Source: 54-19 sp038210655
GTDB taxonomy: Bacteria > Chloroflexota > Chloroflexia > Chloroheliales > Chloroheliaceae
Direction of reading: 5' to 3'
Length of the DNA: 64,000 bases
Assembly (NCBI GenBank): GCA_038210655.1
Contig: JBBQWM010000012.1
Coordinates: 77,902-141,901, forward strand
The notes under the pieces were generated by a model. The model had not been told where the DNA came from and did no database searches. It saw nothing but the letters and a program-made list of their open reading frames with translations. The translations under genes were made by a program, and so were the position numbers. Of the stretch, positions 42,962 through 51,157 are shown piece by piece. The first letter of the stretch is position 1. The number at the start of each line of letters is the position of its first letter.

Positions 42962-43366
42962 CTAGTAATGAATAACTCTTGGTAGGTCTTTGGCCTGGGC
43001 AATCCAGTCGCTAACTTGGCTCTCGCTAGGCAGTTTGCGGACTACCTTCTTCTGCTCGTTAACCTCAGTCAGTTTCTTGTGTAGATTGATGGCGTTGCGT
43101 TGAGCCAGTTCGGGAACTGTATCCACCCCGGCTTCTTCCAACAAATCGGCGTATTCCCAGCCGATCCCCTTGACTCGCTCCAGATCAAGGTGATTGACCC
43201 ATTCCAGGATCAGCTTGATGCTGATACCAGATTTTTCCGCTATTTCATCCCGGCCTTTAGGGGTTGCGCCTTTTTCGAGCAGTTCCGCCGTCGTATCAAT
43301 CTCCGCCGACTTGAGTTTTGCCGCGTATGCTGGCCCGACTCCTTCTATATCGGTTAGGTTTGCCAA
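42962..43366 (-). CDS. DUF4332 helix-hairpin-helix protein
   Basis: 134 residues. Two tandem HhH segments: DIEGVGPAYAAKLKSAEIDTTAELLEKG and VKGIGWEYADLLEEAGVDTVPELAQRN, as in DUF4332 proteins, with a helix between them (IKLILEWVNHLDL). HhH motifs bind DNA non-specifically in many proteins, but the role of DUF4332 is not known. ATG 43366 has AAGGAG within ten bases. Confidence 0.85.
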   Translation of the reverse strand: MANLTDIEGVGPAYAAKLKSAEIDTTAELLEKGATPKGRDEIAEKSGISIKLILEWVNHLDLERVKGIGWEYADLLEEAGVDTVPELAQRNAINLHKKLTEVNEQKKVVRKLPSESQVSDWIAQAKDLPRVIHY

Positions 43367-43509
43367 TCTAAGTCTCCTTGATTATTGATAGAATTGTCAA
43401 ATGTGATTCTGGCGAAATGTAGCCACCGGATTCTAGCGTTATTTTAACCTTTTTTCAAGAATATATTCAAGCCTAGATCGAATCAGACTAATAACAGCAT
43501 ACTGCATTG

Positions 43510-44301
43510 TTACAGGTTTGCGCCTGCGCCTACCTCAATAGGAACTTCTCTTTCAAGCGGCTCATAATGATTGACCAACGTCGAGCTAACCCTTATGAGC
43601 GACATTGTACCGCTGCGGGTATACATTGGGCCGTGTTTGCGATAGGGCGGGCGGTAGAAATAACAGTGGTCGGTCATAGTCATCCGCTCCCCTTTAGTCA
43701 TGTTCAAATTCATGTCGCCGGTCAGCTTGTAGCTTTCTTCAACGCAATCGTGATGTTCGCGGCGCGGCTCAACCCAGTTTGGCAAAATACCGGTAATAAA
43801 AGTCATCTCGCCCGTATCGGGGACGTGACGCAAAATCTTGACCATAATTCCAGCCTGTGGCCCTTCGGCGATGGTCGGTTGCCAGTGCGTTTTTACGGTA
43901 TCGATTTTGCCAATAACGCCTTCCGATAGGCCGTTACCGGGGCGCACTTCAAAGGCTTTGTCCCACATCGCCAGCATAGTACAGCCGTTCTCGCTCCACA
44001 TCGGGCCGTGTTCGGCTCCTGCCGGGCGGTAGCAGTAGTTGCCCTCGCTATATTCGTATTCGCCTTTGTGCAAGTCGCCCGACACGATAAACAGTTGCTC
44101 TGGAGCCTGGGTCACAAACGACTCGCTGTGTCGCCAGCCCGCCGGAATTTTCACGAGACAGGTGCTGGCTCCGTCCGAAGGGTCGATGCTCAACACGCGC
44201 ACCTCCACCCCCGTCGTCAGCCCCTTACCAACCACCTCAAACGGTTGCCACGGAACCTCTTCCTCGTGAATAAACTCAATATGTTTTCTTTCCCACACCA
44301 T
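43510..44301 (-). CDS. Double-cupin protein, paralogue 2
   Basis: 263 residues, same two-cupin layout as the gene at 41995: HIEFIHEEEVPWQPFEVVGKG at the start, CLVKIPAGWRHSESFVTQAPEQLFIVSGDLHKG in cupin 1, and WVEPRREHHDCVEESYKLTGDMNLNMTKG with YRPPYRKHGPMYTRSG in cupin 2. The conserved H-H-x-C-V-E-E-S-Y and K-H-G-P patterns suggest a metal site in cupin 2. The paralogues diverged considerably, so the duplication is not recent. Upstream gap 44302-44457 contains only heptanucleotide repeats. Confidence 0.78.
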   Translation of the reverse strand: MVWERKHIEFIHEEEVPWQPFEVVGKGLTTGVEVRVLSIDPSDGASTCLVKIPAGWRHSESFVTQAPEQLFIVSGDLHKGEYEYSEGNYCYRPAGAEHGPMWSENGCTMLAMWDKAFEVRPGNGLSEGVIGKIDTVKTHWQPTIAEGPQAGIMVKILRHVPDTGEMTFITGILPNWVEPRREHHDCVEESYKLTGDMNLNMTKGERMTMTDHCYFYRPPYRKHGPMYTRSGTMSLIRVSSTLVNHYEPLEREVPIEVGAGANL

Positions 44302-44314
44302 TTTATTGCTCCGA

Positions 44315-44419
44315 TTTACGATTTACGATTAACGATTACAATAAACGATTACAATACATGCTTCGCGCTTACTTCTCTTCTGCATTCATTATTCTGCATT
44401 CTGCATTCTGACTTCTGCA
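44315..44419. repeat. Two heptanucleotide arrays in one gap
   Basis: CGATTTA/CGATTAA/CGATTAC units (44311-44351) and, further on, TTCTGCA, TTCATTA, TTCTGCA, TTCTGCA, TTCTGAC, TTCTGCA (44378-44419), six contiguous 7-base units. Two different unit families sit side by side in the gap between the cupin and methyltransferase genes. Confidence 0.88.
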
Positions 44420-44457
44420 TTGTTCATCTGTGTTATCTCTCCCCTCTTCTGCATTTC

Positions 44458-45687
44458 TCACTTCTTCGCCACGAATAATTGCCAGGGGAAGCGCCAGGCG
44501 GCGGGAACAGCCGTCTGGTCGGTAATCAGGCCAGTTCCATCGTCGAAAGGCAACATCTCGGCCTGTGAAAAACCAAGTTCGCGTTCCAGTTTTAAGTAAT
44601 CGGTCTCGTTGAATACGCGCATAAAGACTTCGTTATTGCGGCGGGCATGACCATAATAGATAAATTCGCCAAAAGCCCCGCCCGGTGGGTTATGGAAATC
44701 GAGGTTTACAAAGTAGCCGCCCGGCTTCAAAATGCGATAGACCTCGGCAACGGCTCGCTTGAGTGCGGTTGCCGGGAATTCGTGCGGCATAAACGTGCCG
44801 TGAACCAGATCGAAACTATTATCAGGGTAGTCGAGGTATTCGATATTTTGCTGCGAGTATTTGATGTGCAGACCTTTTTCCTTATTCGTCCGCAAATAGG
44901 CCAGCTTGAGACAGGGCGCGGAGATGTCTACGCCGTAGACCTCGGCTTCGGGGTAGGCCAGCGAGAAAGGATAGGTGCTTTTGCCGATACCGCAACCCCA
45001 GTCGAGGATGCTGGCAAACTGTTTTTCAGGTGCGACCTGCTTGATCGCTGCTGCCAATCGGAAGTGTAAATCATCTTCGTGCAAATGCATGGGGGTAGTC
45101 GTTTTGCGCCCAAACTCGTAGACCAGGCCGGCCAGTTCGTCCGACCAGACTCCGCCGGGGTGCTGGTGAAAATCGACCTGACTATAATAGCGGGGCATCT
45201 CAAGAGTGGGTTGGAGGCGCAACTCGCCGTTGGCGCTGCCTTCGCTGGCGGCGACTTCCAGGGCAGCGGTCAGTTCGACCCGTTGCTTGTCGGCGGTCGG
45301 CGCGATCCCGAACGGCCCGGCATATTTGAGGCGCTGGATATGGCGTTCCAGCCAGCCGTAAAACTGGTAAGTTGGGCGGGGCCGCATCAGCTTTTCCACC
45401 TCATCGGCGGATTGTGGTGGTTCCGGCAATCTGGCGGCGACTTCCTTATATTCGTCATAAAGCTCGCGGTAGAGCGTGCGCGACCAAAAGAGCTTACTAC
45501 CGAGCAAGAAATCCTGATAGGCTCTGGTAGTTCGGTCGGCCCGCACGACCACTTCTGATTTGAATTCTTTAGCTGCCGCTTTTTCGATTTCCAGAGATGG
45601 AACTGCCATCGTTGGGGTAGGTTGTATCTGCGCGTCCTCAGTGATCTCTTCGATAATAGCGGCTTGTTTTTTATCGGCTACCGTCAT
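44458..45687 (-). CDS. Class I SAM-dependent methyltransferase with long N-terminal domain
   Basis: 409 residues. The SAM-binding motif is ILDWGCGIGKSTYPFSLAYPEAEVYGVD (about 227-254), followed by NSFDLVHGTFMPHEFP and RILKPGGYFVNLDFHN. The N-terminal 220 residues are helical, contain SKLFWSRTLYRELYDEY and PYAGPFGIAP-like segments, and are not a common domain. The substrate is unknown. The start ATG 45687 overlaps the stop of the small gene upstream by four bases. It is part of the minus-strand block that leads to the Liv transporter. Confidence 0.82.
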   Translation of the reverse strand: MTVADKKQAAIIEEITEDAQIQPTPTMAVPSLEIEKAAAKEFKSEVVVRADRTTRAYQDFLLGSKLFWSRTLYRELYDEYKEVAARLPEPPQSADEVEKLMRPRPTYQFYGWLERHIQRLKYAGPFGIAPTADKQRVELTAALEVAASEGSANGELRLQPTLEMPRYYSQVDFHQHPGGVWSDELAGLVYEFGRKTTTPMHLHEDDLHFRLAAAIKQVAPEKQFASILDWGCGIGKSTYPFSLAYPEAEVYGVDISAPCLKLAYLRTNKEKGLHIKYSQQNIEYLDYPDNSFDLVHGTFMPHEFPATALKRAVAEVYRILKPGGYFVNLDFHNPPGGAFGEFIYYGHARRNNEVFMRVFNETDYLKLERELGFSQAEMLPFDDGTGLITDQTAVPAAWRFPWQLFVAKK

Positions 45688-45965
45688 CGCTTTTTCTCCT
45701 GCCCCAAAACGGGCGCTAAAACACGGGCGACAAAAGCATCTCGTTCGCTGGCCTGGGCTTGCCGTGCTTGTGGGCTGGCCTCATAATTCTCAATCGCGTC
45801 CGGCTTGAATATCCCAGCTTCTTCCAGCAAACTTTCCAGCACTTTGTTGCGATCCCGCAAAATATAAACTTCCGCCGCCAGTGCCATGACGACCCCCATC
45901 AAGCGGTCGATAGGGCTATCATCTTCGGTTGGGGCGGATTGAGTAAAGAAAAGCTGTTCTTGCAT
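45684..45965 (-). CDS. Small helical protein upstream of the methyltransferase
   Basis: 93 residues: DSPIDRLMGVVMALAAEVYILRDRNKVLESLLEE forms one long amphipathic helix, followed by a charged tail rich in Ala, Gln, Arg and Glu. Translationally coupled (ATGA) to the methyltransferase, so probably a partner or chaperone of it. No family recognised. An inverted repeat that could be an operator lies about 85-120 bases upstream. Confidence 0.6.
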   Translation of the reverse strand: MQEQLFFTQSAPTEDDSPIDRLMGVVMALAAEVYILRDRNKVLESLLEEAGIFKPDAIENYEASPQARQAQASERDAFVARVLAPVLGQEKKR

Positions 45966-46045
45966 ACGCTTCCGCTTTCACAATTGACTTGAAAAGATGC
46001 GAGGTTTTCTTTTGGCTGATGCGTTGCTAACGATTAGAGACCGTC

Positions 46046-46086
46046 TTGTTCCACCAAATGGAACGTTATTCGAGCAGGTGGAACAA
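46046..46086. promoter_or_regulatory. Candidate operator with GTTCCACC half-sites
   Basis: TTGTTCCACC (46046-46055) and GGTGGAACAA (46077-46086) are exact 10-base reverse complements, with an extra TGGAAC (46059-46064) between them. The two spacings give either a 17-base (46048-46064) or a 41-base dyad. It lies in the 334-base divergent gap (45966-46299) between the methyltransferase unit and the HEAT-repeat gene. The rest of the gap shows nothing recognisable; a 60-codon frame at 46108 is unsupported. Confidence 0.5.
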
Positions 46087-46299
46087 TTTTAGCGTACTAT
46101 TTTTGGTTTGTCAATTCTTTTTGGCGATTTGCGGTTTAAGATGCACAAAATCTCTACCCGGTTTATTATAGCCTCCGAAGCTTATACCTTTCAACTAAAG
46201 GAGAATAGCAGTCAAGAAAATCTTCAATTAGGCAAGAGTGTAATAACGAATTTCAGGCTGACATTGCGGGACATTTTGAGTGGGATTTAGTCATAACCA

Positions 46300-47667
46300 A
46301 TGAATAATACTTTGATTACACAAAAAGTTGAAGCCCTAATCCAAGCTCTCAAAGACGAAGATAGCAAGGTTAGAAACAAAGCTGGCTGGGATTTGCAAGA
46401 GCTTTTTGATATACAAGCGATTGAACCTCTTATAAACGCTCTTACTGATGACGATGCGGTTGTAAGATTGTGGATTACCAGAGCCTTAAGTAAGCTCCCT
46501 GATTCTAGAGCCACTATACCGCTTGCTAATTTGCTTAACGATGAAAATGAAGAAATACGAGCTTATGCTGCTACTGCATTAGGTAATATTAGAGACCCAC
46601 AAGCTACTCTGGCACTGATCCAGGCTCTGAAAGACGTAAATGACAATGTGCGTGGGGAAGCGGCAGAGGCTTTAGGTAAAATCGGCAATCCTATCGCAAT
46701 TAAGGCTCTCGTAAATGTGTTTGAGGATCAAAATAGCACAGTGCGCTTTGAGGCGGCCAATTCTTTAGTTAAGTTGGGAGACAACCGAGGTTTCGATCTA
46801 CTTATTACTTTGCTTCAAGATAAAGATAGCGATGTCCGAATTTTCACAACTGAAACGCTTGGTCGGTTAGGTGATCCACGAGCGGTAGAGCCTCTTATTA
46901 ACTTACTTGGAGACCAAGACAATGTTGTACGTTGTATGGCAGCTGATGCGCTAGAAAGTCTAAAAGATAGACGAGCCTTTAACCCACTTTTACTTTTACT
47001 AGAAGATCAAGATAAAGATATGCAATGTAAGGCAATTAGAACTTTAGGCTTTATTGGAGATACACGCGCTATTAATATTCTTGCCAACTTTCTGGATTCT
47101 ACCGATAGCGAAATACGACTTGCTTCTGCTATAGGCTTGAGCCAATTTAAGGATGAACGTGCCTTAGAAGTGCTTATTAGCTTGCTTAAAGATAAAGAAC
47201 CTTCTATACGTCAGGCTGTCGCTGCTGAACTGGGTTATCTAGGCGATAGGCGGGCGGTAGAACCTCTCATACAAGCTCTACAAGATAAATACGATTTTGT
47301 ACGTGGTTGTGCTGTCACTTCTTTGGGTCAACTTGGTGATAAGCGGGCGTTGGAGCCACTTATTCAAATAGTTATGACTGACCCAACCTATGTCAAGTCG
47401 CGGGCAGCAGAAGCTTTAGGTGAACTTGGAGATAGCCACGCGGTTGACGCTCTTGTTGTAATGCTGAAAAGTGATGATCCCCCAGAACGGTTTTGGGCTG
47501 TCAAAGCTTTAGGCAACATAGGAGATGCCAGAGCCTTAGTCGCCCTATCCTTTGTAGAACAAAATGACACAGGTCTGCTTGTGAATAGTGGTAGTATAAG
47601 TGGGACTGCCAGTCAAGCTATAAAGCGTATCAAGCAACGAATAAAGGAGAAAGGGCCAAATGTCTGA
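46300..47667 (+). CDS. HEAT-repeat (PBS-lyase-type) protein
   Basis: 455 residues built almost wholly of about 31-residue HEAT-like repeats of the form (D/R)xRAVEPLIxxLxDxDxxVRxxAAxALGxLGD, some thirteen copies. Examples are GDPRAVEPLINLLGDQDNVVRCMAADAL and GDKRALEPLIQIVMTDPTYVKSRAAEALG. The array is a protein-binding scaffold, and in phycobilin lyases and related proteins it also binds ligands. The gene is AT-richer than the following CoA-enzyme gene, and the last eight bases overlap that gene's start, with AAGGAG of the downstream gene inside the HEAT gene. No membrane or signal segment. Confidence 0.88.
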   Translation: MNNTLITQKVEALIQALKDEDSKVRNKAGWDLQELFDIQAIEPLINALTDDDAVVRLWITRALSKLPDSRATIPLANLLNDENEEIRAYAATALGNIRDPQATLALIQALKDVNDNVRGEAAEALGKIGNPIAIKALVNVFEDQNSTVRFEAANSLVKLGDNRGFDLLITLLQDKDSDVRIFTTETLGRLGDPRAVEPLINLLGDQDNVVRCMAADALESLKDRRAFNPLLLLLEDQDKDMQCKAIRTLGFIGDTRAINILANFLDSTDSEIRLASAIGLSQFKDERALEVLISLLKDKEPSIRQAVAAELGYLGDRRAVEPLIQALQDKYDFVRGCAVTSLGQLGDKRALEPLIQIVMTDPTYVKSRAAEALGELGDSHAVDALVVMLKSDDPPERFWAVKALGNIGDARALVALSFVEQNDTGLLVNSGSISGTASQAIKRIKQRIKEKGPNV

Positions 47668-48685
47668 AGCAGACGACTTTGAGAACAGTGGGGGCGAAAA
47701 GCCCCAAAAGAAGCCGTTTACCTACCGTGATACGTTGCCGCTCAATGTCGAGGTGAATGTACAGCCTTACCCGTCCGCGCCACCACCTCCGCCTATCCCG
47801 GTCGCGGAGGACGACGACCCGCGCACCTCGAAAGTACTTGACATAAGCGAAGCGGTCAGTCGTTATGTGCCGGACGGGATCGAGAGCCTTGCGATTGGCG
47901 GGATGCACATGCACAATAACCCGATGGCTTTGATTCGGGAGATCGTGCGCCAGAAAAAGCGGATTAAAAGACTGATTACCAGTCCTGCCGCTTGTATCAA
48001 TGCCGATTTGTTGATCGGGGCCGGACTGGTCGAGGAAGTTGTCACAGCTTATATCGGGTTTGAACATTTGGGATTGGCTCCGGCTTTTCGGCGGTTTGCC
48101 CAGGAGGGGCGGCTAAAGGTCTACGAGATCGACGAACTAACCCTGACGCTGGGTTTGAGGGCGGGCGCGGCTAACCTGCCGTTTGTGGCCTTGCCGCCCG
48201 GCCTCGAATTTAGCGATGTCGCAAAGACCAACCCGGAGTTTTATCGTTCAGCTACCGACCCCTTCACCGGGCGGGCGGTGCTGGTCGCACCCGCTCTCAA
48301 GCCGCAACTGACGCTGGTTTGTGTGCAACAGGCCGATAAGTTTGGCAACGGTCTTTTCAAGGGCAGTGTCTTTACCGACCGCGAGATGATTATGGCGGCC
48401 CAGACGACCGTCTTGCAGACCGAGCAGGTGGTGTCCAATTCGCTGCTGACCCGCAACCCGCAACTGGTCAGTGTGCCGGGCAGCTATATCGCCGGGGTGG
48501 TCGAAGCTTCGTTTGGGTGTCACCCGACCGCCTCGCACCGTATCTACCATTATGAAGAAGCTCATCTCAAAGAGTATTTGCAACTGGCCGCGACCGCCGA
48601 TGGGTTTGAGCAATATCTTGAAAAGTACGTCTACGGCAAGAACGAAATAGAATACCTGGGCCTGACCGCCGTCGCGGAGGGTTGA
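47660..48685 (+). CDS. CoA-transferase-superfamily subunit A (IpdA/GctA-like)
   Basis: 341 residues. An acidic, Pro-rich N-terminal extension of about 60 residues precedes the fold: SLAIGGMHMHNNPMALIREIVRQKKRI, GAGLVEEVVTAYIGFEHLGLAPAFRR and VYEIDELTLTLGLRAGAANLPFV. The last resembles the region of IpdA with a conserved acidic residue (Glu159 here). The superfamily comprises glutaconate-type CoA transferases and IpdAB hydrolases that open the last steroid ring (C-C bond cleavage). ATG 47660 has AAGGAG about 12 bases upstream. Its B subunit is 1.7 kb downstream, with a GNAT gene between. Confidence 0.82.
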   Translation: MSEADDFENSGGEKPQKKPFTYRDTLPLNVEVNVQPYPSAPPPPPIPVAEDDDPRTSKVLDISEAVSRYVPDGIESLAIGGMHMHNNPMALIREIVRQKKRIKRLITSPAACINADLLIGAGLVEEVVTAYIGFEHLGLAPAFRRFAQEGRLKVYEIDELTLTLGLRAGAANLPFVALPPGLEFSDVAKTNPEFYRSATDPFTGRAVLVAPALKPQLTLVCVQQADKFGNGLFKGSVFTDREMIMAAQTTVLQTEQVVSNSLLTRNPQLVSVPGSYIAGVVEASFGCHPTASHRIYHYEEAHLKEYLQLAATADGFEQYLEKYVYGKNEIEYLGLTAVAEG

Positions 48686-48686
48686 G

Positions 48687-48721
48687 CAGGTGTCAGGTAT
48701 CAGGTGTTAGGTGTCAGGTAT
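48687..48721. repeat. CAGGTGT heptanucleotide array
   Basis: Five contiguous units (CAGGTGT, CAGGTAT, CAGGTGT, TAGGTGT, CAGGTAT), the same unit type as at 337 and 30425. It starts just after the stop of the A-subunit gene. Confidence 0.9.
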
Positions 48722-48735
48722 ATGAGGGTCTGATT

Positions 48736-48811
48736 GGTAGGGGCGACCCTTGTGGTCGCCCTCGGAGACCTAGCCTTGTGTTCACGGGCGACCACAAGGG
48801 TCGCCCCTACC
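48736..48811. repeat. 76-bp double-palindrome element, copy 3
   Basis: Perfect 26-base arms (48736-48761 and 48786-48811) around a 24-base centre starting TCGGAGA and ending TTCAC. The arm core is CTTGTG, against CTATGTG in copy 1 and CTGGGTG in copy 2. Confidence 0.9.
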
Positions 48812-48867
48812 AGGAATGGGTCGATATTTGTGTTATTTGATTTAGCCTGGAAAGGAGCCTTGAATCG

Positions 48868-50139
48868 TTGAGCAAACCAGTCGCCAGTGTTTTAAAAGCA
48901 ATACCCGATGAAGATTTGGACGATTTTATCAATATCGTAGCGAACGCCTATCCCAGCATAAAGCTGTTTGGTGAAGAAGCCCGCCAGAAGTTTAAGCAGC
49001 GCACCAAAGGTTTGGGAGAAAATCCAACCCTGCATCTCTACGGGTTGTACCGTGAAGGTCAGCTTCAGGGTAGTATGCGGATGTTTGATTTCACCATGAA
49101 GCTTCTGTCGGTCAAAGCGCCTGCCGGAGGGGTGGGTTTGGTCGCGGTAGACCTTTTGCACAAAAAAGAAAAGGTCGCCAAAGACCTGATCGCCTACTTT
49201 CTTCAATATTATCGAGAGCGCGGCACAAGCATAGCTTTGCTCTATCCTTTCCGGCCCGATTTTTACAAGCAGATGGGCTTTGGCTATGGAACCAAGCTCA
49301 ACCAATATCGGATCAAACCGGCCAGCCTGCCGAGTGGGGGAGCTAAAGAGCAAGTCGAGTTTTTGAAAAAAGACGACGAGCAATCGCTTTTAGACTGCTA
49401 CAACCGCTATTTAGAACTTACCAATGGCCTGATCGAGAAAAAGTCGCACGAAATACGCGCCCTATTCGATAATGCTGAGAATAAAATTATCGTTTACCGG
49501 GCTGCCCCAACTGCCCCAGTGACAGGCTATCTGGTGTTCAACTTCAAATCGACCAACCCGGATAACTTTATGCTCAACAATATGGTAGTCAAAGAACTGG
49601 CCTACGAGTCGAGCGAGGCGCTCTTGGGGTTGCTGGCTTTTTTGCATAGCCAGGCCGATCAGATTAGTAATATTATTTTGTATAGCCAGGACGATACTTT
49701 TCACTATTTGCTGACCGACCCGCGCAATGGCAACGAATCGCTTATGCCGCACGTCTTTCACGAAAGTAATGTCCAGGGGATCGGCCTGATGTACCGGGTT
49801 ATCGATACAAAGGGCATTTTCAAAACGCTTGCTAATCACAATTTTGGTGGGCAAAACTGCAAACTAAAGCTCTCGATCCGCGATAGCTTTTTAAAGGCGA
49901 ATGACGGCAGTTTGATAATCCATTTTGAAGAAGGACGGCCTCGCTTGTCCGAGAGCGGGGAGTATGCGGTTGAAATTGGGCTAGATGTCTCGGATTTTTC
50001 GTCGCTCCTGATGGGTACGGTAGACTTCAAAAACTTGTATAGATACGGGCTGGTGCGTATTTCGGAGCCGAGTTACATCGAAACCTTGCAACGGCTCTTT
50101 TTGGTTGACCAAAAGCCGATCTGTTTTACGGCTTTTTAA
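48868..50139 (+). CDS. Eis-like GNAT-fold protein
   Basis: 423 residues with the Eis architecture: an N-terminal GNAT region (GQLQGSMRMFDFTMKLLSVKAPAGGVGLVAV), a second GNAT half and a C-terminal SCP2-like domain. It has LYPFRPDFYKQMGFGYGTKLNQY, comparable to the segment around the catalytic Tyr of Eis, and ends in a Phe carboxylate (CFTAF), as Eis enzymes do. The CoA-pyrophosphate loop normally reads (R/Q)xxGxG; here it is LLHKKEKVAKDL without glycines, so acetyl-CoA binding is doubtful. TTG 48868 has AAAGGAG about ten bases upstream. Location between CoA-enzyme subunits is unusual. Confidence 0.75.
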   Translation: MSKPVASVLKAIPDEDLDDFINIVANAYPSIKLFGEEARQKFKQRTKGLGENPTLHLYGLYREGQLQGSMRMFDFTMKLLSVKAPAGGVGLVAVDLLHKKEKVAKDLIAYFLQYYRERGTSIALLYPFRPDFYKQMGFGYGTKLNQYRIKPASLPSGGAKEQVEFLKKDDEQSLLDCYNRYLELTNGLIEKKSHEIRALFDNAENKIIVYRAAPTAPVTGYLVFNFKSTNPDNFMLNNMVVKELAYESSEALLGLLAFLHSQADQISNIILYSQDDTFHYLLTDPRNGNESLMPHVFHESNVQGIGLMYRVIDTKGIFKTLANHNFGGQNCKLKLSIRDSFLKANDGSLIIHFEEGRPRLSESGEYAVEIGLDVSDFSSLLMGTVDFKNLYRYGLVRISEPSYIETLQRLFLVDQKPICFTAF

Positions 50140-50155
50140 TAACCCGTTTAACCCT

Positions 50156-50246
50156 GTCATTCTGAGCCGCAGCGAAGAATCTTGGTTATCCCGACCATTG
50201 GTCTACAAGACTATGCCTGAGATTCTTCGCTACCGCTCAGAATGAC
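50156..50246. repeat. Inverted repeat of the TGTCATTCTGARCG family, copy 2
   Basis: Left arm GTCATTCTGAGC... (50156-50183) and right arm ...GCTCAGAATGAC (50219-50246) are near-perfect complements. Related to 15199-15285, from which it differs by transitions and a 2-base insertion. Confidence 0.75.
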
Positions 50247-50346
50247 GATAATTATGTGTCGTGGCACTCACAATAACACAATCCGTATTATTCGGATTAA
50301 CTATTAGAACCAAGTTTTGGGTTTTGCAAATGGCAAAGGAAGTAAC

Positions 50347-51156
50347 ATGCAAATAACAATTGAGGAAATCGGCGGTCGGCGCGGCAAGGGCTTTGAGACC
50401 CAGGAATTGATGGCGGCGGTAATGTCGCGGGCGCTCAAGGATGGCGAGATGGTCGGGACGGGGGCGGGTAGCGCGGTCGCCAGGGCCGCTTGCCGATTGG
50501 CCCAATTGCTTCACGCTCCCAACTTGAGCTTTTTGGCCGGTGGGAGTGGGGCCTACAATCCTTATTCGGAGCCGTTGATGCCTTCCAGTTGCGATTATAG
50601 CCAATTGCTGTGTGATGCGGTCGTTCCGGTCGCCGATGTAATAACCAGCATCACAGGCGGCAAAGTTGATTTGTTCTTTTATGGGGGCCTACAGGTTGAT
50701 AAGTACGGCAACGTCAACCTGAGCTTGATTGGCGACCCGGCCCGCCCTACCTTGCGTGGCCCTGGTTCGGCAGCCTTACCCTTTATGACCTCGGCTCGTA
50801 GTGGAATCATCTTTATGACCGATCATAGCCCGCGCAGCTTTGTCGAGAAAGTCTCTTTTATAACCGCACCGGGCTTTTTGGATGGCGGTGAAAGCTGGCG
50901 GGCGGCTAGAGCCGAGGGTCGGATCATGGGGAACGGCCCGACGCTGCTTGTCTCCCCGCTGGCAGTGTTGGATTTCGAGGAGGAGTCGAAGGCGATGCGG
51001 CTTGTCTCGCTTCATCCGAACGTAACCCTTGAGCAAGTTCAAGCCGCGACTGGCTTCGAGCTAATCATTCCGCCCGATGTGCCAACGACCCAACCGCCCA
51101 CCCCAACCGAACTCCGCCTCCTGCGCGAACTCGACCAATACAGGCTCTTGAAATAA
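50347..51156 (+). CDS. CoA-transferase-superfamily subunit B (IpdB/GctB-like)
   Basis: 269 residues from ATG 50347 (GGAAG about five bases upstream; an in-frame start 30 bases earlier is weaker). Core pieces: TQELMAAVMSRALKDGEMVGTGAGSAVARAA, VADVITSITGGKVDLFFYGGLQVDKYGNVNLS and PGSAALPFMTSARSGIIF. In family I CoA transferases a catalytic Glu sits in an E-x-G motif near LAGGSGAYNP; here this position is Gly, as in the IpdAB hydrolases, which lack that Glu. The pair may therefore be a hydrolase rather than a transferase (inference). Subunit A is at 47660. Confidence 0.82.
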   Translation: MQITIEEIGGRRGKGFETQELMAAVMSRALKDGEMVGTGAGSAVARAACRLAQLLHAPNLSFLAGGSGAYNPYSEPLMPSSCDYSQLLCDAVVPVADVITSITGGKVDLFFYGGLQVDKYGNVNLSLIGDPARPTLRGPGSAALPFMTSARSGIIFMTDHSPRSFVEKVSFITAPGFLDGGESWRAARAEGRIMGNGPTLLVSPLAVLDFEEESKAMRLVSLHPNVTLEQVQAATGFELIIPPDVPTTQPPTPTELRLLRELDQYRLLK

Positions 51157-51157
51157 G

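Noticed and set aside
46108..46290. 60-codon frame upstream of the HEAT gene
   Set aside because: No ribosome-binding site and no protein-like pattern; it lies in a divergent control region.
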